Part shown: positions 18,811 through 29,088 of the stretch, piece after piece
Layout: each line of letters starts with the position of its first letter
Position numbering within the stretch: position 1 is the first letter of the stretch
NCBI RefSeq assembly: GCF_030315745.1
Contig: NZ_JASXSH010000011.1
Coordinates: 104,545-168,544 of the forward strand
DNA length: 64,000 bases
Reading direction: 5' to 3'
From: Gordonia heveisoli
GTDB lineage: Bacteria > Actinomycetota > Actinomycetes > Mycobacteriales > Mycobacteriaceae
Notes under the pieces: generated by a model
The model's database searches: none
Told to the model about the DNA's origin: nothing
What the model saw: only the letters and a program-made list of their open reading frames with translations
Translations under genes and position numbers: made by a program

Positions 18811-19729
18811 GTCGCGGACCCTGCCGGTACCCGACGGCTTGCACGGTATGCGCCTGGACGCCGGTCTCGCCCGGATGCTCGGCCTGTCCCGGTCTGCGGT
18901 GGCGACGTTGGCCGAGGACGGCGACGTCTTCGTCGACGGCGTGACGGTCGGCAAATCCCACAAACTGGTGGCGGGCAGTCTGCTGCACGTCGTCCTGCCC
19001 GAACCGGACCGGCCGCTGGAGATCGAACCGACCCCGGTGGAAGATCTCGAGATCATCTATCACGATTCCGACATCGTGGTGGTGGACAAACCGGTCGGCG
19101 TCGCGGCGCATCCGTCGCTGGGCTGGACCGGACCGACGGTGATCGGTGCGCTGGCCGCGGCCGGCTACCGGATCTCCACCTCCGGGGCGCATGAACGGCA
19201 GGGCATCGTGCACCGGCTCGACGTCGGGACATCGGGAGTCATGGTCGTCGCGGCCTCCGAACGTGCCTATACGCTGCTCAAGCGGGCGTTCAAACAACGC
19301 ACCGTCGACAAGGGCTATCACGCACTCGTGCAGGGTCATCTGGATCCGCCGTCGGGGACGATCGACGCCCCGATCGGCCGCCATCGCGGCAACGACTGGA
19401 AGTTCGCGGTGACCGCGGCGGGTAAACCGAGCGTCACGCACTACGACACGCTGGAGATGTTCGCCGCCGCGTCGCTGCTCGACGTCCACCTGGAGACCGG
19501 CCGGACCCACCAGATCCGCGTCCATCTGTCGGCGCTGCACCACCCCTGTTGCGGCGACCCGACCTACGGCGCGGATCCCACCCTGGCCGCCCGGCTGGGG
19601 CTGGAACGTCAGTGGCTGCATGCGCGGACCCTCGGTTTCGCACATCCCGCCGACGGTCGGCGGGTGGAGTTCACCAGCGACTATCCCGACGATCTGCAGC
19701 ACGCGCTCGACGTCCTGCGCGAGGGCTGA
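18794..19729 (+). CDS. rluD: RluD-family 23S rRNA pseudouridine synthase
   Basis: The 311-residue protein has an N-terminal S4 RNA-binding domain ([30 protein letters not shown]) and a catalytic domain with the RluA/RluD signature [10 protein letters not shown]143 is the catalytic aspartate. [11 protein letters not shown] and [12 protein letters not shown] are also typical. The family isomerises uridines in large-subunit rRNA; the exact site is not predictable. The ATG at 18794 has GAGGAA 8 bases upstream. The lspA-rluD pair is conserved in mycobacteria. Confidence 0.92.
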   Translation: MAAMRESRTLPVPDGLHGMRLDAGLARMLGLSRSAVATLAEDGDVFVDGVTVGKSHKLVAGSLLHVVLPEPDRPLEIEPTPVEDLEIIYHDSDIVVVDKPVGVAAHPSLGWTGPTVIGALAAAGYRISTSGAHERQGIVHRLDVGTSGVMVVAASERAYTLLKRAFKQRTVDKGYHALVQGHLDPPSGTIDAPIGRHRGNDWKFAVTAAGKPSVTHYDTLEMFAAASLLDVHLETGRTHQIRVHLSALHHPCCGDPTYGADPTLAARLGLERQWLHARTLGFAHPADGRRVEFTSDYPDDLQHALDVLREG

Positions 19730-19797
19730 TCGTCTTCTCTTCTGCCTCATTCGTCACCCCTGGGCGTGGGGATTCGGCGACTGTCGGTGCTCGCGCC

Positions 19798-19803
19798 TAA
19801 GGT
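19798..19803 (+). promoter_or_regulatory. -10 element for leaderless dnaE1 transcript
   Basis: TAAGGT (TANNNT type) ends 8 bases before the dnaE1 GTG at 19812, and there is no Shine-Dalgarno. This fits a leaderless mRNA. Confidence 0.5.
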
Positions 19804-19811
19804 GGTCCACT

Positions 19812-22800
19812 GTGACGGATTCATTTGTTCACCTGCACAATCACACCGAGTACTCGATGCTCGACGGTGCGGCCAAAGTGTCTCCGTTGTTTGCCGAGGC
19901 CAAGCGTCTGGGGATGACCGCGATCGGTATGACCGACCACGGAAACATGTTCGGCGCCAGCGAGTTCTACAACACGGCGGTCAAGAACGACATCAAGCCG
20001 ATCATCGGTATCGAGGCTTATATCGCGCCCGACTCGCGCTTCAACACCAAGCGGGTGCAGTGGGGTACGCGCGACCAGAAATCCGACGATGTGTCGGGTT
20101 CGGGTGCCTACACCCACATGACGATGGTCGCCGAGAACGCGACCGGACTGCGCAACCTGTTCAAACTGTCCTCGCTGGCCTCCATCGAGGGACAGTTGGG
20201 CAAGTGGGCGCGTATGGATCTCGACTTGATCGCCGCCCACGCCGAGGGCATCATCGCGACCACCGGCTGTCCGTCCGGTGAGGTGCAGACCCGGCTGCGG
20301 CTGGGACACGACCGCGAGGCTCTGGAGGCGGCCGCGAAGTGGCAGGAGATCTTCGGGCCGGACAACTTCTACCTGGAACTGATGGAACACGGCCTCGAGA
20401 TCGAGCGTCGGGTGCGCGACGGTCTGCTCGACATCGGCCGTCAGCTCGGGATCAAGCCGATCGTCACCAACGACTGTCACTACGTGACCAAGGAACACGC
20501 GGCCGCGCACGAGGCGCTGCTGTGTGTGCAGACCGGTAAGACCCTGTCGGATCCGACCCGTTTCAAATTCGACGGCGACGGCTACTACCTGAAGTCGGCC
20601 GCAGAGATGCGCGCGCAATGGGATTCGGTGGTGCCCGGGGCATGTGACAACACCCTGGAGATCGGGGAGCGAGTCCAGTCCTACAAGGATGTCTTCACCC
20701 ACCGGGACCGGATGCCGATCTTCCCGGTGCCCGACGGTGAGACCCAGCCGAGTTTCCTGCGTAAAGAGGTGATGGCCGGACTGGGTCGCCGGTTCCCGTC
20801 CGGGCCACCCGAGGAGTACGTCCGGCGGGCCGACTATGAGCTCGACGTCATCATCCAAATGGGCTTCCCGGCCTACTTCCTGGTGGTCGGTGACCTGATC
20901 CGACATGCGCTCGAAGTCGGCATCCGCGTCGGCCCGGGCCGTGGTTCGGCGGCCGGGTCGCTGGTCGCGTGGGCGTTGGGTATCACCAATATCGACCCGA
21001 TTCCGCACGGATTGCTGTTCGAGCGGTTCCTCAACCCCGAACGTGTGTCGATGCCCGATATCGATATCGACTTCGACGATCGTCGTCGCGGTGAGATGGT
21101 GCGCTATGCCACCGAGCGGTGGGGCAGCGAGAAGGTGGCCCAGGTCATCACCTTCGGCACGATCAAGACGAAGGCGGCGATCAAGGATTCGGCGCGTGTG
21201 CAGTTCGGTCAGCCCGGTTTCGCGATCGCCGACCGCATCACCAAGGCGCTGCCGCCGCCCATCATGGCCAAGGACATCCCGGTCTGGGGTATCACCAATG
21301 CCGAGCATGAGCGCTACGGCGAGGCCACCGAGGTGCGCACGCTCATCGAGACCGACCCGGATGTCAAGAAGATCTATGACACCGCACTCGGTCTCGAAGG
21401 GCTGATCCGTAACGCCGGGGTGCACGCCTGTGCGGTGATCATGTCCTCGGAGCCGCTGACCGACGCCATCCCGGTGTGGAAGCGCGCGCAGGACGGCGCG
21501 ATCATCACCGGCTGGGATTACCCGTCGTGTGAGGCCATCGGCCTGTTGAAGATGGACTTCCTGGGTCTGCGCAACCTCACCGTCATCGGTGACGCCCTGG
21601 AGAACATCAAACTGAACCGGGGCATCGACCTCGACCTGGACGAGCTGCCGCTCGAGGACCCCAAGACCTACGAGCTGCTCGCGCGCGGTGACACCCTCGG
21701 CGTGTTCCAGCTCGACGGCGCGGCCATGCGTGAGCTCCTGAAGATGATGCAGCCCACCGGCTTCGAGGACATCGTCGCCGTGCTGGCGCTGTACCGTCCC
21801 GGCCCGATGGGTGTGAACGCACACACCGACTACGCCAAGCGTAAGAACGGCCTGCAAGACGTCACACCGATCCACCCTGAACTCGAGGAACCGCTCAAGG
21901 AGATCCTGGCCGAGACCTTCGGCCTGATCGTCTACCAAGAGCAGATCATGCAGATCGCGCAGAAGGTCGCCGGCTACTCGCTCGGGCAGGCCGACCTGCT
22001 GCGTCGCGCGATGGGTAAGAAGAAGAAAGAGATCCTCGACGAGGCCTACGACGGCTTCGCCGAAGGGATGCGCAACAACGGCTTCTCCCAGGCCGCGATC
22101 ACCGCACTGTGGGACACTGTGTTGCCGTTCGCCGGTTACGCGTTCAACAAATCCCATGCCGCGGGCTACGGCCTGGTGTCCTTCTGGACGGCCTATCTCA
22201 AGGCGAACTATCCCGCCGAGTACATGGCCGGTCTGCTTACCTCGGTCGGCGACGACAAGGACAAGGCCGCCATCTACCTGTCGGACTGCCGCAAACTCGG
22301 CATCACCGTGCTGCCGCCCGACGTCAACGAGTCACAACGCAACTTCGCCGCCGTCGGCGCCGACATCCGCTTCGGTCTGGCCGCGATCCGCAATGTCGGG
22401 TCCGGCGTGGTCTCCTCGATCCTGGCCGCCCGGGAGGAGAAGGGGAAGTTCATCAGCTTCTCCGACTACCTGGGCAAGATCGACGTCACCGCATGCAACA
22501 AGAAGGTGACCGAATCCCTGATCAAATCCGGCGCCTTCGATTCGCTGTCGCATCCGCGCAAGGGTCTGTTCCTGGTGCACGGCGAGGCCGTGGAATCGGT
22601 TCTCGGTACCAAGAAGGCCGAGGCCATCGGCCAGTTCGACCTCTTCGGCGACGCCGGGGGAGCCGACGATTCGATGGCCGAGGTCTTCGCGGTCAAGGTG
22701 CCCGACGAGGAATGGGACACCAAACACAAACTCGCCATCGAGCGAGAGATGTTGGGACTCTACGTCTCCGGGCATCCGCTGGCCGGCGTCGAACATGCGA

Positions 22801-23348
22801 TCGCGACGCATACCGACACCTCGATCACGACGCTGCTGGAAGGCAACGTGTCCGACGGGGCGCAGATCACCATCGGCGGCATCATCTCCTCGGTCACCCG
22901 ACGGGTGAACAAGAAGGGCGAGCCGTGGGCGGCGGTGACCCTGGAGGACATGGTCGGTGGTGTCGAGGTGTACTTCTTCCCGCGCGCCTATTCCGCATAC
23001 GGGATGGACATCGTGGCCGACAACATCGTGCTCATCAAGGCCCGCGTGAACATGCGCGACGACTCCATGATGATCAGCGCGAACGATCTGGCGGTTCCGG
23101 ACCTCACCTCGGCCGGTGCCACCAAGCCGGTCGCACTGACACTGACGGCACGGTTGTGCACTCCGGATCGGGTGCAGGCGCTCAAACAGGTGCTCACCCG
23201 TCATCCGGGGACCGCGGAAGTACACGTCACATTGGTCTCCGACCGTCGTCAGACGCAGCTCCGGCTCACCGAGTCGCTCCGGGTGACGCCGAGTTCGGCG
23301 CTGATGGGAGACCTCAAGGCGCTGTTGGGACCGAGCTGCCTGAGCTGA
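19812..23348 (+). CDS. dnaE1: DNA polymerase III alpha subunit
   Basis: This is the main replicative polymerase, 1178 residues. The N-terminal PHP domain ([26 protein letters not shown]) provides proofreading in actinobacterial DnaE1 (established), so a separate epsilon subunit is dispensable. The polymerase palm has [14 protein letters not shown] and PDIDIDFDD with catalytic aspartates D416 and D418, and then the fingers with [19 protein letters not shown] helix-hairpin-helix and an OB domain ([22 protein letters not shown]) follow. The GTG at 19812 marks the family N-terminus; an upstream in-frame extension to 19620 overlaps rluD and is not used. Confidence 0.98.
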   Translation: MTDSFVHLHNHTEYSMLDGAAKVSPLFAEAKRLGMTAIGMTDHGNMFGASEFYNTAVKNDIKPIIGIEAYIAPDSRFNTKRVQWGTRDQKSDDVSGSGAYTHMTMVAENATGLRNLFKLSSLASIEGQLGKWARMDLDLIAAHAEGIIATTGCPSGEVQTRLRLGHDREALEAAAKWQEIFGPDNFYLELMEHGLEIERRVRDGLLDIGRQLGIKPIVTNDCHYVTKEHAAAHEALLCVQTGKTLSDPTRFKFDGDGYYLKSAAEMRAQWDSVVPGACDNTLEIGERVQSYKDVFTHRDRMPIFPVPDGETQPSFLRKEVMAGLGRRFPSGPPEEYVRRADYELDVIIQMGFPAYFLVVGDLIRHALEVGIRVGPGRGSAAGSLVAWALGITNIDPIPHGLLFERFLNPERVSMPDIDIDFDDRRRGEMVRYATERWGSEKVAQVITFGTIKTKAAIKDSARVQFGQPGFAIADRITKALPPPIMAKDIPVWGITNAEHERYGEATEVRTLIETDPDVKKIYDTALGLEGLIRNAGVHACAVIMSSEPLTDAIPVWKRAQDGAIITGWDYPSCEAIGLLKMDFLGLRNLTVIGDALENIKLNRGIDLDLDELPLEDPKTYELLARGDTLGVFQLDGAAMRELLKMMQPTGFEDIVAVLALYRPGPMGVNAHTDYAKRKNGLQDVTPIHPELEEPLKEILAETFGLIVYQEQIMQIAQKVAGYSLGQADLLRRAMGKKKKEILDEAYDGFAEGMRNNGFSQAAITALWDTVLPFAGYAFNKSHAAGYGLVSFWTAYLKANYPAEYMAGLLTSVGDDKDKAAIYLSDCRKLGITVLPPDVNESQRNFAAVGADIRFGLAAIRNVGSGVVSSILAAREEKGKFISFSDYLGKIDVTACNKKVTESLIKSGAFDSLSHPRKGLFLVHGEAVESVLGTKKAEAIGQFDLFGDAGGADDSMAEVFAVKVPDEEWDTKHKLAIEREMLGLYVSGHPLAGVEHAIATHTDTSITTLLEGNVSDGAQITIGGIISSVTRRVNKKGEPWAAVTLEDMVGGVEVYFFPRAYSAYGMDIVADNIVLIKARVNMRDDSMMISANDLAVPDLTSAGATKPVALTLTARLCTPDRVQALKQVLTRHPGTAEVHVTLVSDRRQTQLRLTESLRVTPSSALMGDLKALLGPSCLS

Positions 23349-23461
23349 CCGTGAGGCCGGCCAAGCCGGGTCATCCAACCTGAGGTTTCGGGTCGCCGAA
23401 CATTTGGTTACGAAGTCGGCTACGATGAAGATCGAATACCCCAACGGCCCTGGGAGTCGTC

Positions 23462-23731
23462 GTGACCGCCTTCATCGCCTTCGAAGCCCCCGCCCGGCAG
23501 CGCCGTGCCGTTCGCACGGTGGATGTGGCCGGAGTGGCGTGGCCGGCATATAAGCTGCACGCGCTCCTGGTCGGGATTGTCGTCGCGATGGCGATCTTCG
23601 CACTCACCGCCTCGGGTCAGCTGACCATGTGGGTCACCGCAGGGGCGGTGCTCGTGGTGTGGTGGGGAGGGCGCTACCGGCCAGGGAATGCCGCGGTGGC
23701 GCCGGCGTCGAATCCGCCGGGAATCTCGTAG
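23462..23731 (+). CDS. Small membrane protein, unknown function
   Basis: The 89-residue protein has two hydrophobic segments at about residues 34-52 and 57-73, in HALLVGIVVAMAIFALT and MWVTAGAVLVVWWGG, with a short Pro/Ala tail. It starts with a GTG and has a -10-like TACGAT at 23421-23426. Its last 58 bp overlap the end of the convergent propeller gene. No family is recognised. The length, hydrophobic pattern and upstream signal make it more likely real than not. Confidence 0.55.
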   Translation: MTAFIAFEAPARQRRAVRTVDVAGVAWPAYKLHALLVGIVVAMAIFALTASGQLTMWVTAGAVLVVWWGGRYRPGNAAVAPASNPPGIS

Positions 23732-24660
23732 ATCCGACCGTCGAAACCGGCCCGGTACAGTCGCCCGGCCGAGAATCCCTGGCTACCACGCCCGTAGCTG
23801 AGCACGCTGGACAGCGGCATCCCGGCCCCGACGACGCAGTAGCGACCCGGTGCGGTGATCCTGATGATCCGGCCCGACGCGTTGAGTGGGACCACCGGGC
23901 GACCATGAGCGTCGAGGGTCAGGCCGTCGGGGAAGTCACCGGCGCCGAGGTTGAGCAGGTTCTGCACGACGCGCGGGTTGGCCGTCGAGATGCGGCTGAC
24001 GCCGGGGGCGACGAACGTGCGTGACACGTAGAGCCAGCGATCGTCGCGGCCGAGGACGGCGCCGTTCGCGCTGGGCAGGGCACCCCAATTGGCCTGTACC
24101 GCGCCGGTCGGCGAGACACGACCGATCAGATTCCCGAAGTCATTGGTGGCGTAGATATTTCCACGCGCAGAGACGTCCATGCCGTTGGCTGCGCTGAGTC
24201 CGGTCACCCAGGGGCGCAACACTCGGGTGGCGATGTTGAGGCGGGCGATCGAGGCGTGCCGCAGCGTATCACCGACGATCACCCGGGCATCGGCGCCATA
24301 GCCGACCAGTAGGGTGCCTGCCGGAGTCCAGGCGAGTGCGCCGGCGCCGCTGCCGCCGGGAACACGTGCGATGGGGATCGCCGGGGCACCGGGGCCGTTG
24401 AGACGAAACACCCGGCCGCTGTTGATGTCGGTGGTGTAGAGCCGGCCGCGTCCGTCGACGGTCAGGCCCTCCAGTGCTGCGCCCGGGACGGTCCCGACGA
24501 GCCGTGGTGGCGCGCCACCGCCGGGACACACCGGGGCGGCGGCCGCTGGAGCGGTCCCCACCGCGGTGACCAGGCCGGCCGCGGCGACGACTCCCGCGCA
24601 CAGGGCGATCACGTGGGATCGCATGGAGGGCGGAATCGGGAATCCGGTGCGAATTGACAT
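23674..24660 (-). CDS. Secreted SMP-30/gluconolactonase-like beta-propeller protein
   Basis: The 328-residue protein has a Sec signal peptide ending in GTAPAAAAP. About six propeller-like repeats follow, each with a core such as ALEGLTVDGRGRLYTTDINSGRVFRL, NGMDVSARGNIYATNDFGNLIGRV and DFPDGLTLDAHGRPVVPLNASG. These are typical of the SMP-30/NHL-like calcium-dependent lactonase fold, but the catalytic metal ligands could not be assigned. The ATG at 24660 has CGAGGAGG upstream. It is divergent from ilvA. Confidence 0.75.
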   Translation of the reverse strand: MSIRTGFPIPPSMRSHVIALCAGVVAAAGLVTAVGTAPAAAAPVCPGGGAPPRLVGTVPGAALEGLTVDGRGRLYTTDINSGRVFRLNGPGAPAIPIARVPGGSGAGALAWTPAGTLLVGYGADARVIVGDTLRHASIARLNIATRVLRPWVTGLSAANGMDVSARGNIYATNDFGNLIGRVSPTGAVQANWGALPSANGAVLGRDDRWLYVSRTFVAPGVSRISTANPRVVQNLLNLGAGDFPDGLTLDAHGRPVVPLNASGRIIRITAPGRYCVVGAGMPLSSVLSYGRGSQGFSAGRLYRAGFDGRIYEIPGGFDAGATAAFPGR

Positions 24661-24776
24661 GACGCCTCCTCGCCCGCTGACGTTACGCCGGGTGGCCGAC
24701 GATGGACAGGTCTTGGCGGATTCGGCACCGCGCGCAGCCCGGGTGCGGTGTGGCGCGGAAATCATCTGGTGAGACC

Positions 24777-26156
24777 ATGGAAGCCGTGACTACGCAGCAG
24801 CAATCGGTCGACGATCGGGTTCCGGCGTTGACCGTCGCGACCATTGAAGAATCCGTGGACCGAATCGCCCCGGCGGTGTCGAGGACGCCGCTGGAGCACT
24901 GCCCGCGGCTCAGCGCCGAGTTCGGTGCGGACATCTACCTCAAGCGCGAGGATCTGCAGACCGTGCGCTCCTACAAGATTCGCGGCGCCTACAACGTGAT
25001 GGCGCAGCTGTCGGCGGATGAACTCGCCGCCGGTGTGGTGGCCGCGAGCGCGGGTAACCATGCCCAGGGGGTGGCCTATGCGTGCCGCACGATGAAGGTG
25101 TCCGGGCGGATCTACGTCCCGACCACCACGCCGAAGCAGAAGCGCGACCGGATTCGCTGGCACGGCGGTGAATTCGTCGAACTCATCGCGGTCGGCGACA
25201 CCTATGACGCCGCGGCCGCCGCGGCGCAGGCCGATGTGATGCGGACCGGCGCCACCTGGATCCATGCCTTCGACGACAATCGCACCGCGGCCGGGCAGGG
25301 CACCATCGCCCACGAGTTCGTCGAACAACTCGGACGTGTCCCCGACTATGTCATCGCACCGGTCGGCGGTGGTGGCTGCCTGTCCGGTATCGCCACATAT
25401 CTGCGCGGGCGCAGCTCCGAGACGGTGATCGTCGGTGTCGAACCCAGCGGTGCGGTATCCCTGGCTGCCGCGATGGCGGCCGGTGGGCCGGTGACCCTCG
25501 ACGAGATCGATCCCTTCGTCGACGGCGCGGCGGTCAAACGGATCGGCAACCTCGGCTATCGCGTGATGTCCGGGCTCGGCGCGAGTATCGCCGCCCACCC
25601 CGAACTGCCCGCCGAACCGCCGTCGGGGGTCACGGTGATCCCGGAGGGGCCCGCGGTGCTGGCACCGGGCGGCGCATACCTCACCCACGTCGACGAGGGC
25701 GCGATCTGTTCGGCGATGCTGGAGCTGTATCAGAACGAGGGCATCATCGCCGAACCCGCCGGGGCGCTGGCGGTCACCGGACTCTCGCAGGTGCGGATCC
25801 CGCCCGGATCGACCGTCGTCTGCCTGGTGTCCGGCGGCAACAACGACGTCTCCCGCTATGGGGAGATCATCGAGCGGTCGCTGGTCCACCGCGGACTCAA
25901 GCACTACTTCCTCGTCGACTTCCCGCAGGAGCCGGGTGCGTTGCGTCGCTTCCTCGACGATGTGCTCGGCCCCGACGACGACATCACCCTGTTCGAATAC
26001 GTCAAACGCAACAATCGGGAGACGGGTGCCGCGCTGGTCGGCGTCGAACTCGGCGCGCGTGCGGGACTGACCGGACTGATGGATCGGATGGCCCACTCCC
26101 GATTGCATTGCGAGCGTCTGGAACCGGGTACCCCCGCCTACGACTATCTGACCTGA
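24777..26156 (+). CDS. ilvA: Threonine ammonia-lyase (threonine dehydratase), biosynthetic
   Basis: IlvA deaminates threonine to 2-oxobutanoate, the first step to isoleucine. The 459-residue protein has the PLP lysine K67 in SYKIRGAY, the phosphate-binding loop GGGGCLSG and a C-terminal ACT-like regulatory domain (HYFLVDFPQEPGALRRFLDDVLGPDDDITLFEYVKR), through which isoleucine inhibits the enzyme in the family. There is only one such domain, as in other short IlvA forms. A GTG at 24786 is an alternative start. It converges on treZ with a 13-bp gap. Confidence 0.95.
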   Translation: MEAVTTQQQSVDDRVPALTVATIEESVDRIAPAVSRTPLEHCPRLSAEFGADIYLKREDLQTVRSYKIRGAYNVMAQLSADELAAGVVAASAGNHAQGVAYACRTMKVSGRIYVPTTTPKQKRDRIRWHGGEFVELIAVGDTYDAAAAAAQADVMRTGATWIHAFDDNRTAAGQGTIAHEFVEQLGRVPDYVIAPVGGGGCLSGIATYLRGRSSETVIVGVEPSGAVSLAAAMAAGGPVTLDEIDPFVDGAAVKRIGNLGYRVMSGLGASIAAHPELPAEPPSGVTVIPEGPAVLAPGGAYLTHVDEGAICSAMLELYQNEGIIAEPAGALAVTGLSQVRIPPGSTVVCLVSGGNNDVSRYGEIIERSLVHRGLKHYFLVDFPQEPGALRRFLDDVLGPDDDITLFEYVKRNNRETGAALVGVELGARAGLTGLMDRMAHSRLHCERLEPGTPAYDYLT

Positions 26157-26169
26157 CCATCTCGGCGTA

Positions 26170-27987
26170 CTACGGAATCGGCGAGGTGCGGCGGCCGACG
26201 ACCACGTTGTGGCCGGGCGAGGTCACTGTGCCCGACGTTGTTTCGACCGGGGCCCATGACAATTCGACGTCGACGCCGATCGGTACGACCGTCTCGTTCG
26301 GGGCGAGCACGCAGATCACCGACCACTGACCGCGGTGCATCGCGAACCAGCCTGCCTGTTCGTCGTAGCCGGTGCCGATGCTGTCGAAGCCGGGTGCGTG
26401 CAGGTCGGTCTGCTCCCGGCGCAGGGCGATCAGTGCACGATAGAAGTCGAGGATTCGCCGATGGTCGGGGGAGTCGCGTTCGGACCAGTCGAGTTTCGAT
26501 GCCGCGAAGGTCGCCGGGTCCTGCGGGTCGGGGACCTCGGTGCTCGCCCATCCGTGGTCGGCGAACTCGGCTTGTCGTCCGGTGCGGACGGCCTCGCCGA
26601 GTTCGGGTTCCGGATGTGAGGTGAAGTACTGGAACGGGGTGCCCGCACCCCATTCCTCGCCCATGAACAGCATCGGGGTGAACGGGGAGAGCACCACCAG
26701 CGCCGCCTTGATGGCGAGTTGTCCACCGTCGAGGTATGCCGACGGGCGATCCCCGGCGGCCCGGTTGCCGACCTGATCGTGGGTGCAGGTGTAGGCGAGG
26801 AACGCGGTGGCCGGAAGGAGGTCGGTGGGGATCGGCCTGCCGTGCCGCCTGCGGCGGAACGATGAGTAGGTGCCGTCGTGGAAGAAGCCGCCGCGCAACA
26901 CCTTCGACAGGGTGGAATAGCTCCCGAAGTCGGCGTAGTAGCCGTGGCGTTCGCCGGAGACCGCGGTGTGGATCGCATGGTGGATGTCGTCGTCCCACTG
27001 CGCGGCCAGACCGTATCCGCCGCGGCTCCGCGGTAGAACCAGTCGCGGATCGTTGAGATCGCTTTCGGCGATCAGCCCCAGCGGGCGGCCGAGCCGGGCG
27101 GACAGGGCGTCGGTGGCCGTGGCGAGTTCTTCGAGGAGATGGACGGCCCGGTGATCGACGAATGCGTGCACCGCATCGAGCCGTAGTGCGTCGATGCCGA
27201 AGACATCGAACCAGCGCAACGCGGAGTCGACGATGAACGCGCGGACCTCGTCGGAATCGGGTCCGGACAGGTTGACCGAGGATCCCCAGCTGGTGGTGCC
27301 CTCGCTCAGATAGGGACCGAACTCGGGCAGATAGTTCCCCGACGGGCCGAGATGGTTGTACACGACGTCGAGGACGACGCCCAGTCCGCGCTCGTGTGCT
27401 GCGCCGACGAACCGGAGCAGCGCATCCGGTCCACCGTAGGGCTCGTGGACCGCGTACCAGCCGACCCCGTCGTAGCCCCAGTTGTGTATCCCGTTGACCG
27501 CGTTGAGTGGCATCAGTTCGACGAAGTCGACGCCGAGGTCGACGAGATCGTCGAGATGCCCGATCGCCGCATCGAGGGTGCCCGCGGGGGTGAACGTGCC
27601 GACGTGCAGTTCGTAGATCACCGCGCCGTGCACCGATCGGCCGGACCAGCGGGTGGCTGCCTGAGCGGCCGGATCCGGGCGGAAGAACGCGGATAGGCCG
27701 TGGACGCCGTCGGGCTGACGGGCTGAACGAGGATCCGGCCGGACGGGGCCGCCGTCGATCGAGAACCCGTAGCGGGCGTCGTCGACGGGGACGTCGATGT
27801 CGGCGGTTGCGGGGTCGGCGGTCCACCAGCCGCCGTCGGCGGGGTGCATCGGATGCCGAGTGGCGGTGGCGTCATCGTCTATGACGAGCTCGATCGTGGT
27901 GGCGCCCGGCGCCCATACGGCGATGTCGGAGGGGGTCGGGGACCCTATCTGATGACGCGCCGATGTCAGAAACGGGGGGTTTGCCAC
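26170..27987 (-). CDS. treZ: Malto-oligosyltrehalose trehalohydrolase TreZ
   Basis: TreZ releases free trehalose from maltooligosyl-trehalose made by TreY. This GH13 enzyme of about 605 residues has an N-terminal immunoglobulin-like domain (DIAVWAPGATTIELVIDDD), PDPRSARQPDGVHG, the barrel motif DVVYNHLGPSGNYL, the nucleophile in LRLDAVHAF and the acid in LIAESDLND. The start is uncertain. GTG codons at 27987 and 28077 are both in frame; the shorter is preferred because the upstream sequence is AT-rich and looks intergenic. It is separated from treY by a complete Mce operon on the other strand, although treXYZ are normally adjacent. Confidence 0.93.
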   Translation of the reverse strand: MANPPFLTSARHQIGSPTPSDIAVWAPGATTIELVIDDDATATRHPMHPADGGWWTADPATADIDVPVDDARYGFSIDGGPVRPDPRSARQPDGVHGLSAFFRPDPAAQAATRWSGRSVHGAVIYELHVGTFTPAGTLDAAIGHLDDLVDLGVDFVELMPLNAVNGIHNWGYDGVGWYAVHEPYGGPDALLRFVGAAHERGLGVVLDVVYNHLGPSGNYLPEFGPYLSEGTTSWGSSVNLSGPDSDEVRAFIVDSALRWFDVFGIDALRLDAVHAFVDHRAVHLLEELATATDALSARLGRPLGLIAESDLNDPRLVLPRSRGGYGLAAQWDDDIHHAIHTAVSGERHGYYADFGSYSTLSKVLRGGFFHDGTYSSFRRRRHGRPIPTDLLPATAFLAYTCTHDQVGNRAAGDRPSAYLDGGQLAIKAALVVLSPFTPMLFMGEEWGAGTPFQYFTSHPEPELGEAVRTGRQAEFADHGWASTEVPDPQDPATFAASKLDWSERDSPDHRRILDFYRALIALRREQTDLHAPGFDSIGTGYDEQAGWFAMHRGQWSVICVLAPNETVVPIGVDVELSWAPVETTSGTVTSPGHNVVVGRRTSPIP

Positions 27988-28159
27988 CCATTGGTCGGCC
28001 GACCCAGTTATGGTTCTCTCGTCATCAATTGTTTTGTGGGTCACATCCCGGCCAATGGGACTCGGCGTATCCGTCACCAGTCAGAAGGTAGGACCGGATC
28101 GGCACAGTCGCAGCGCCGCGTGGTGTGATACCGGACACAGGGGGTGGGTCGGAGTGGGG

Positions 28160-28165
28160 TATATT
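28160..28165 (+). promoter_or_regulatory. Probable -10 of the Mce operon promoter
   Basis: TATATT is the best AT-rich hexamer in the 242-bp gap between treZ and the first Mce gene. It would give a 5' leader of about 58 bases to the TTG at 28230. A good -35 was not found, suggesting an activator or a -10-only promoter. An imperfect dyad, TGTGATACCGGACACA, lies at 28124-28139. Confidence 0.4.
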
Positions 28166-28229
28166 ACGCAAGCCGTGCACTCGGGCGAAGTGCTGAAGAC
28201 AACTGGTCCGACAAGCGCAAGGGTGGGGA

Positions 28230-29087
28230 TTGAGCACTGAGACAGCGACCGCGGACGACGCTCCGCCGGTCTCGAAGCGCCCGAATGTGGTGACGCGCTG
28301 GCTGCGTGACCACGTGATGGCGTCCTTCGACACCTTCGGTCGCCAGATGGGCATGTTCGTCGAGGTGTTCAAGGTGCTCTTCGTCGACATCGTCAAGCGA
28401 CGTTTCCCGTTCGGCGAGTTCATCCGCCAGTGCGCGTTCATGGCGAGCACCTCGGTCTTCCCGACGCTGCTCGTGGCCATCCCGATCGGCGTCGTCGTCT
28501 CCATTCAGGTGAGCAACATCGCCGGCCAGATCGGTGCGACCTCATTCTCCGGTGCGGCGACCGGTCTCGGCGTGATCCGGCAGGGCGCCCCACTGGTCAC
28601 CTCACTCCTGCTCGCCGGTGCGGTCGGCTCGGCGATCGCCGCCGACCTCGGGTCGCGCACCATCCGCGACGAGATCGACGCCATGCGTGTCATGGGTGTC
28701 AATCCCATTCAGCGACTCATCTCGCCACGGCTGCTCGCGACCATGGTCGTCAGCTTCCTGCTCTGCGGCTTCGTCTGCTTCGTCGGTTTCATCACCGGCT
28801 ATGTCTTCAACGTCTACTTCCAGGGCGGCACCCCGGGTAGTTATACGGGCACCTTCGCGTCCTTCGCGTCCACCTCCGATCTGATATTCGCGATCGGCAA
28901 AGCGGTGATATTCGGGGCGATCGTGGCGATCGTGGCCTGCGACCGTGGTCTGTCGACGAAGGGCGGTCCGGCCGGTGTGGCGAATTCGGTGAACGCGGCG
29001 GTGGTCAACTCGGTGCTGCTGCTGTTCACCGTGAACGTTGTACTGACTCAGCTGTTCGCACTTCTCGTCCCGGCGAAGGTGGTGTGA
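28230..29087 (+). CDS. YrbEA-type Mce permease (MlaE family)
   Basis: The 285-residue integral membrane protein is the first of two permease subunits of an Mce lipid importer. It has MlaE/DUF140 signatures such as PTLLVAIPIGVVVSIQVSNIAGQIGA, ADLGSRTIRDEIDAMRVMGVNPIQRLISPR and CDRGLSTKGGPAGVANSVNAAVVNS, which contact the MceG ATPase in the family. The start is a TTG at 28230 with AAGGGTGGGG upstream. It is followed one base later by the second permease gene. No MceG ATPase gene is in the window; a shared one elsewhere is usual. The substrate is not assigned. Confidence 0.92.
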   Translation: MSTETATADDAPPVSKRPNVVTRWLRDHVMASFDTFGRQMGMFVEVFKVLFVDIVKRRFPFGEFIRQCAFMASTSVFPTLLVAIPIGVVVSIQVSNIAGQIGATSFSGAATGLGVIRQGAPLVTSLLLAGAVGSAIAADLGSRTIRDEIDAMRVMGVNPIQRLISPRLLATMVVSFLLCGFVCFVGFITGYVFNVYFQGGTPGSYTGTFASFASTSDLIFAIGKAVIFGAIVAIVACDRGLSTKGGPAGVANSVNAAVVNSVLLLFTVNVVLTQLFALLVPAKVV

Positions 29088-29088
29088 G

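Noticed and set aside
19821..22157. Long minus-strand frame opposite dnaE1
   Set aside because: Same GC-driven shadow effect; the plus strand is intact DnaE1 with all catalytic motifs.
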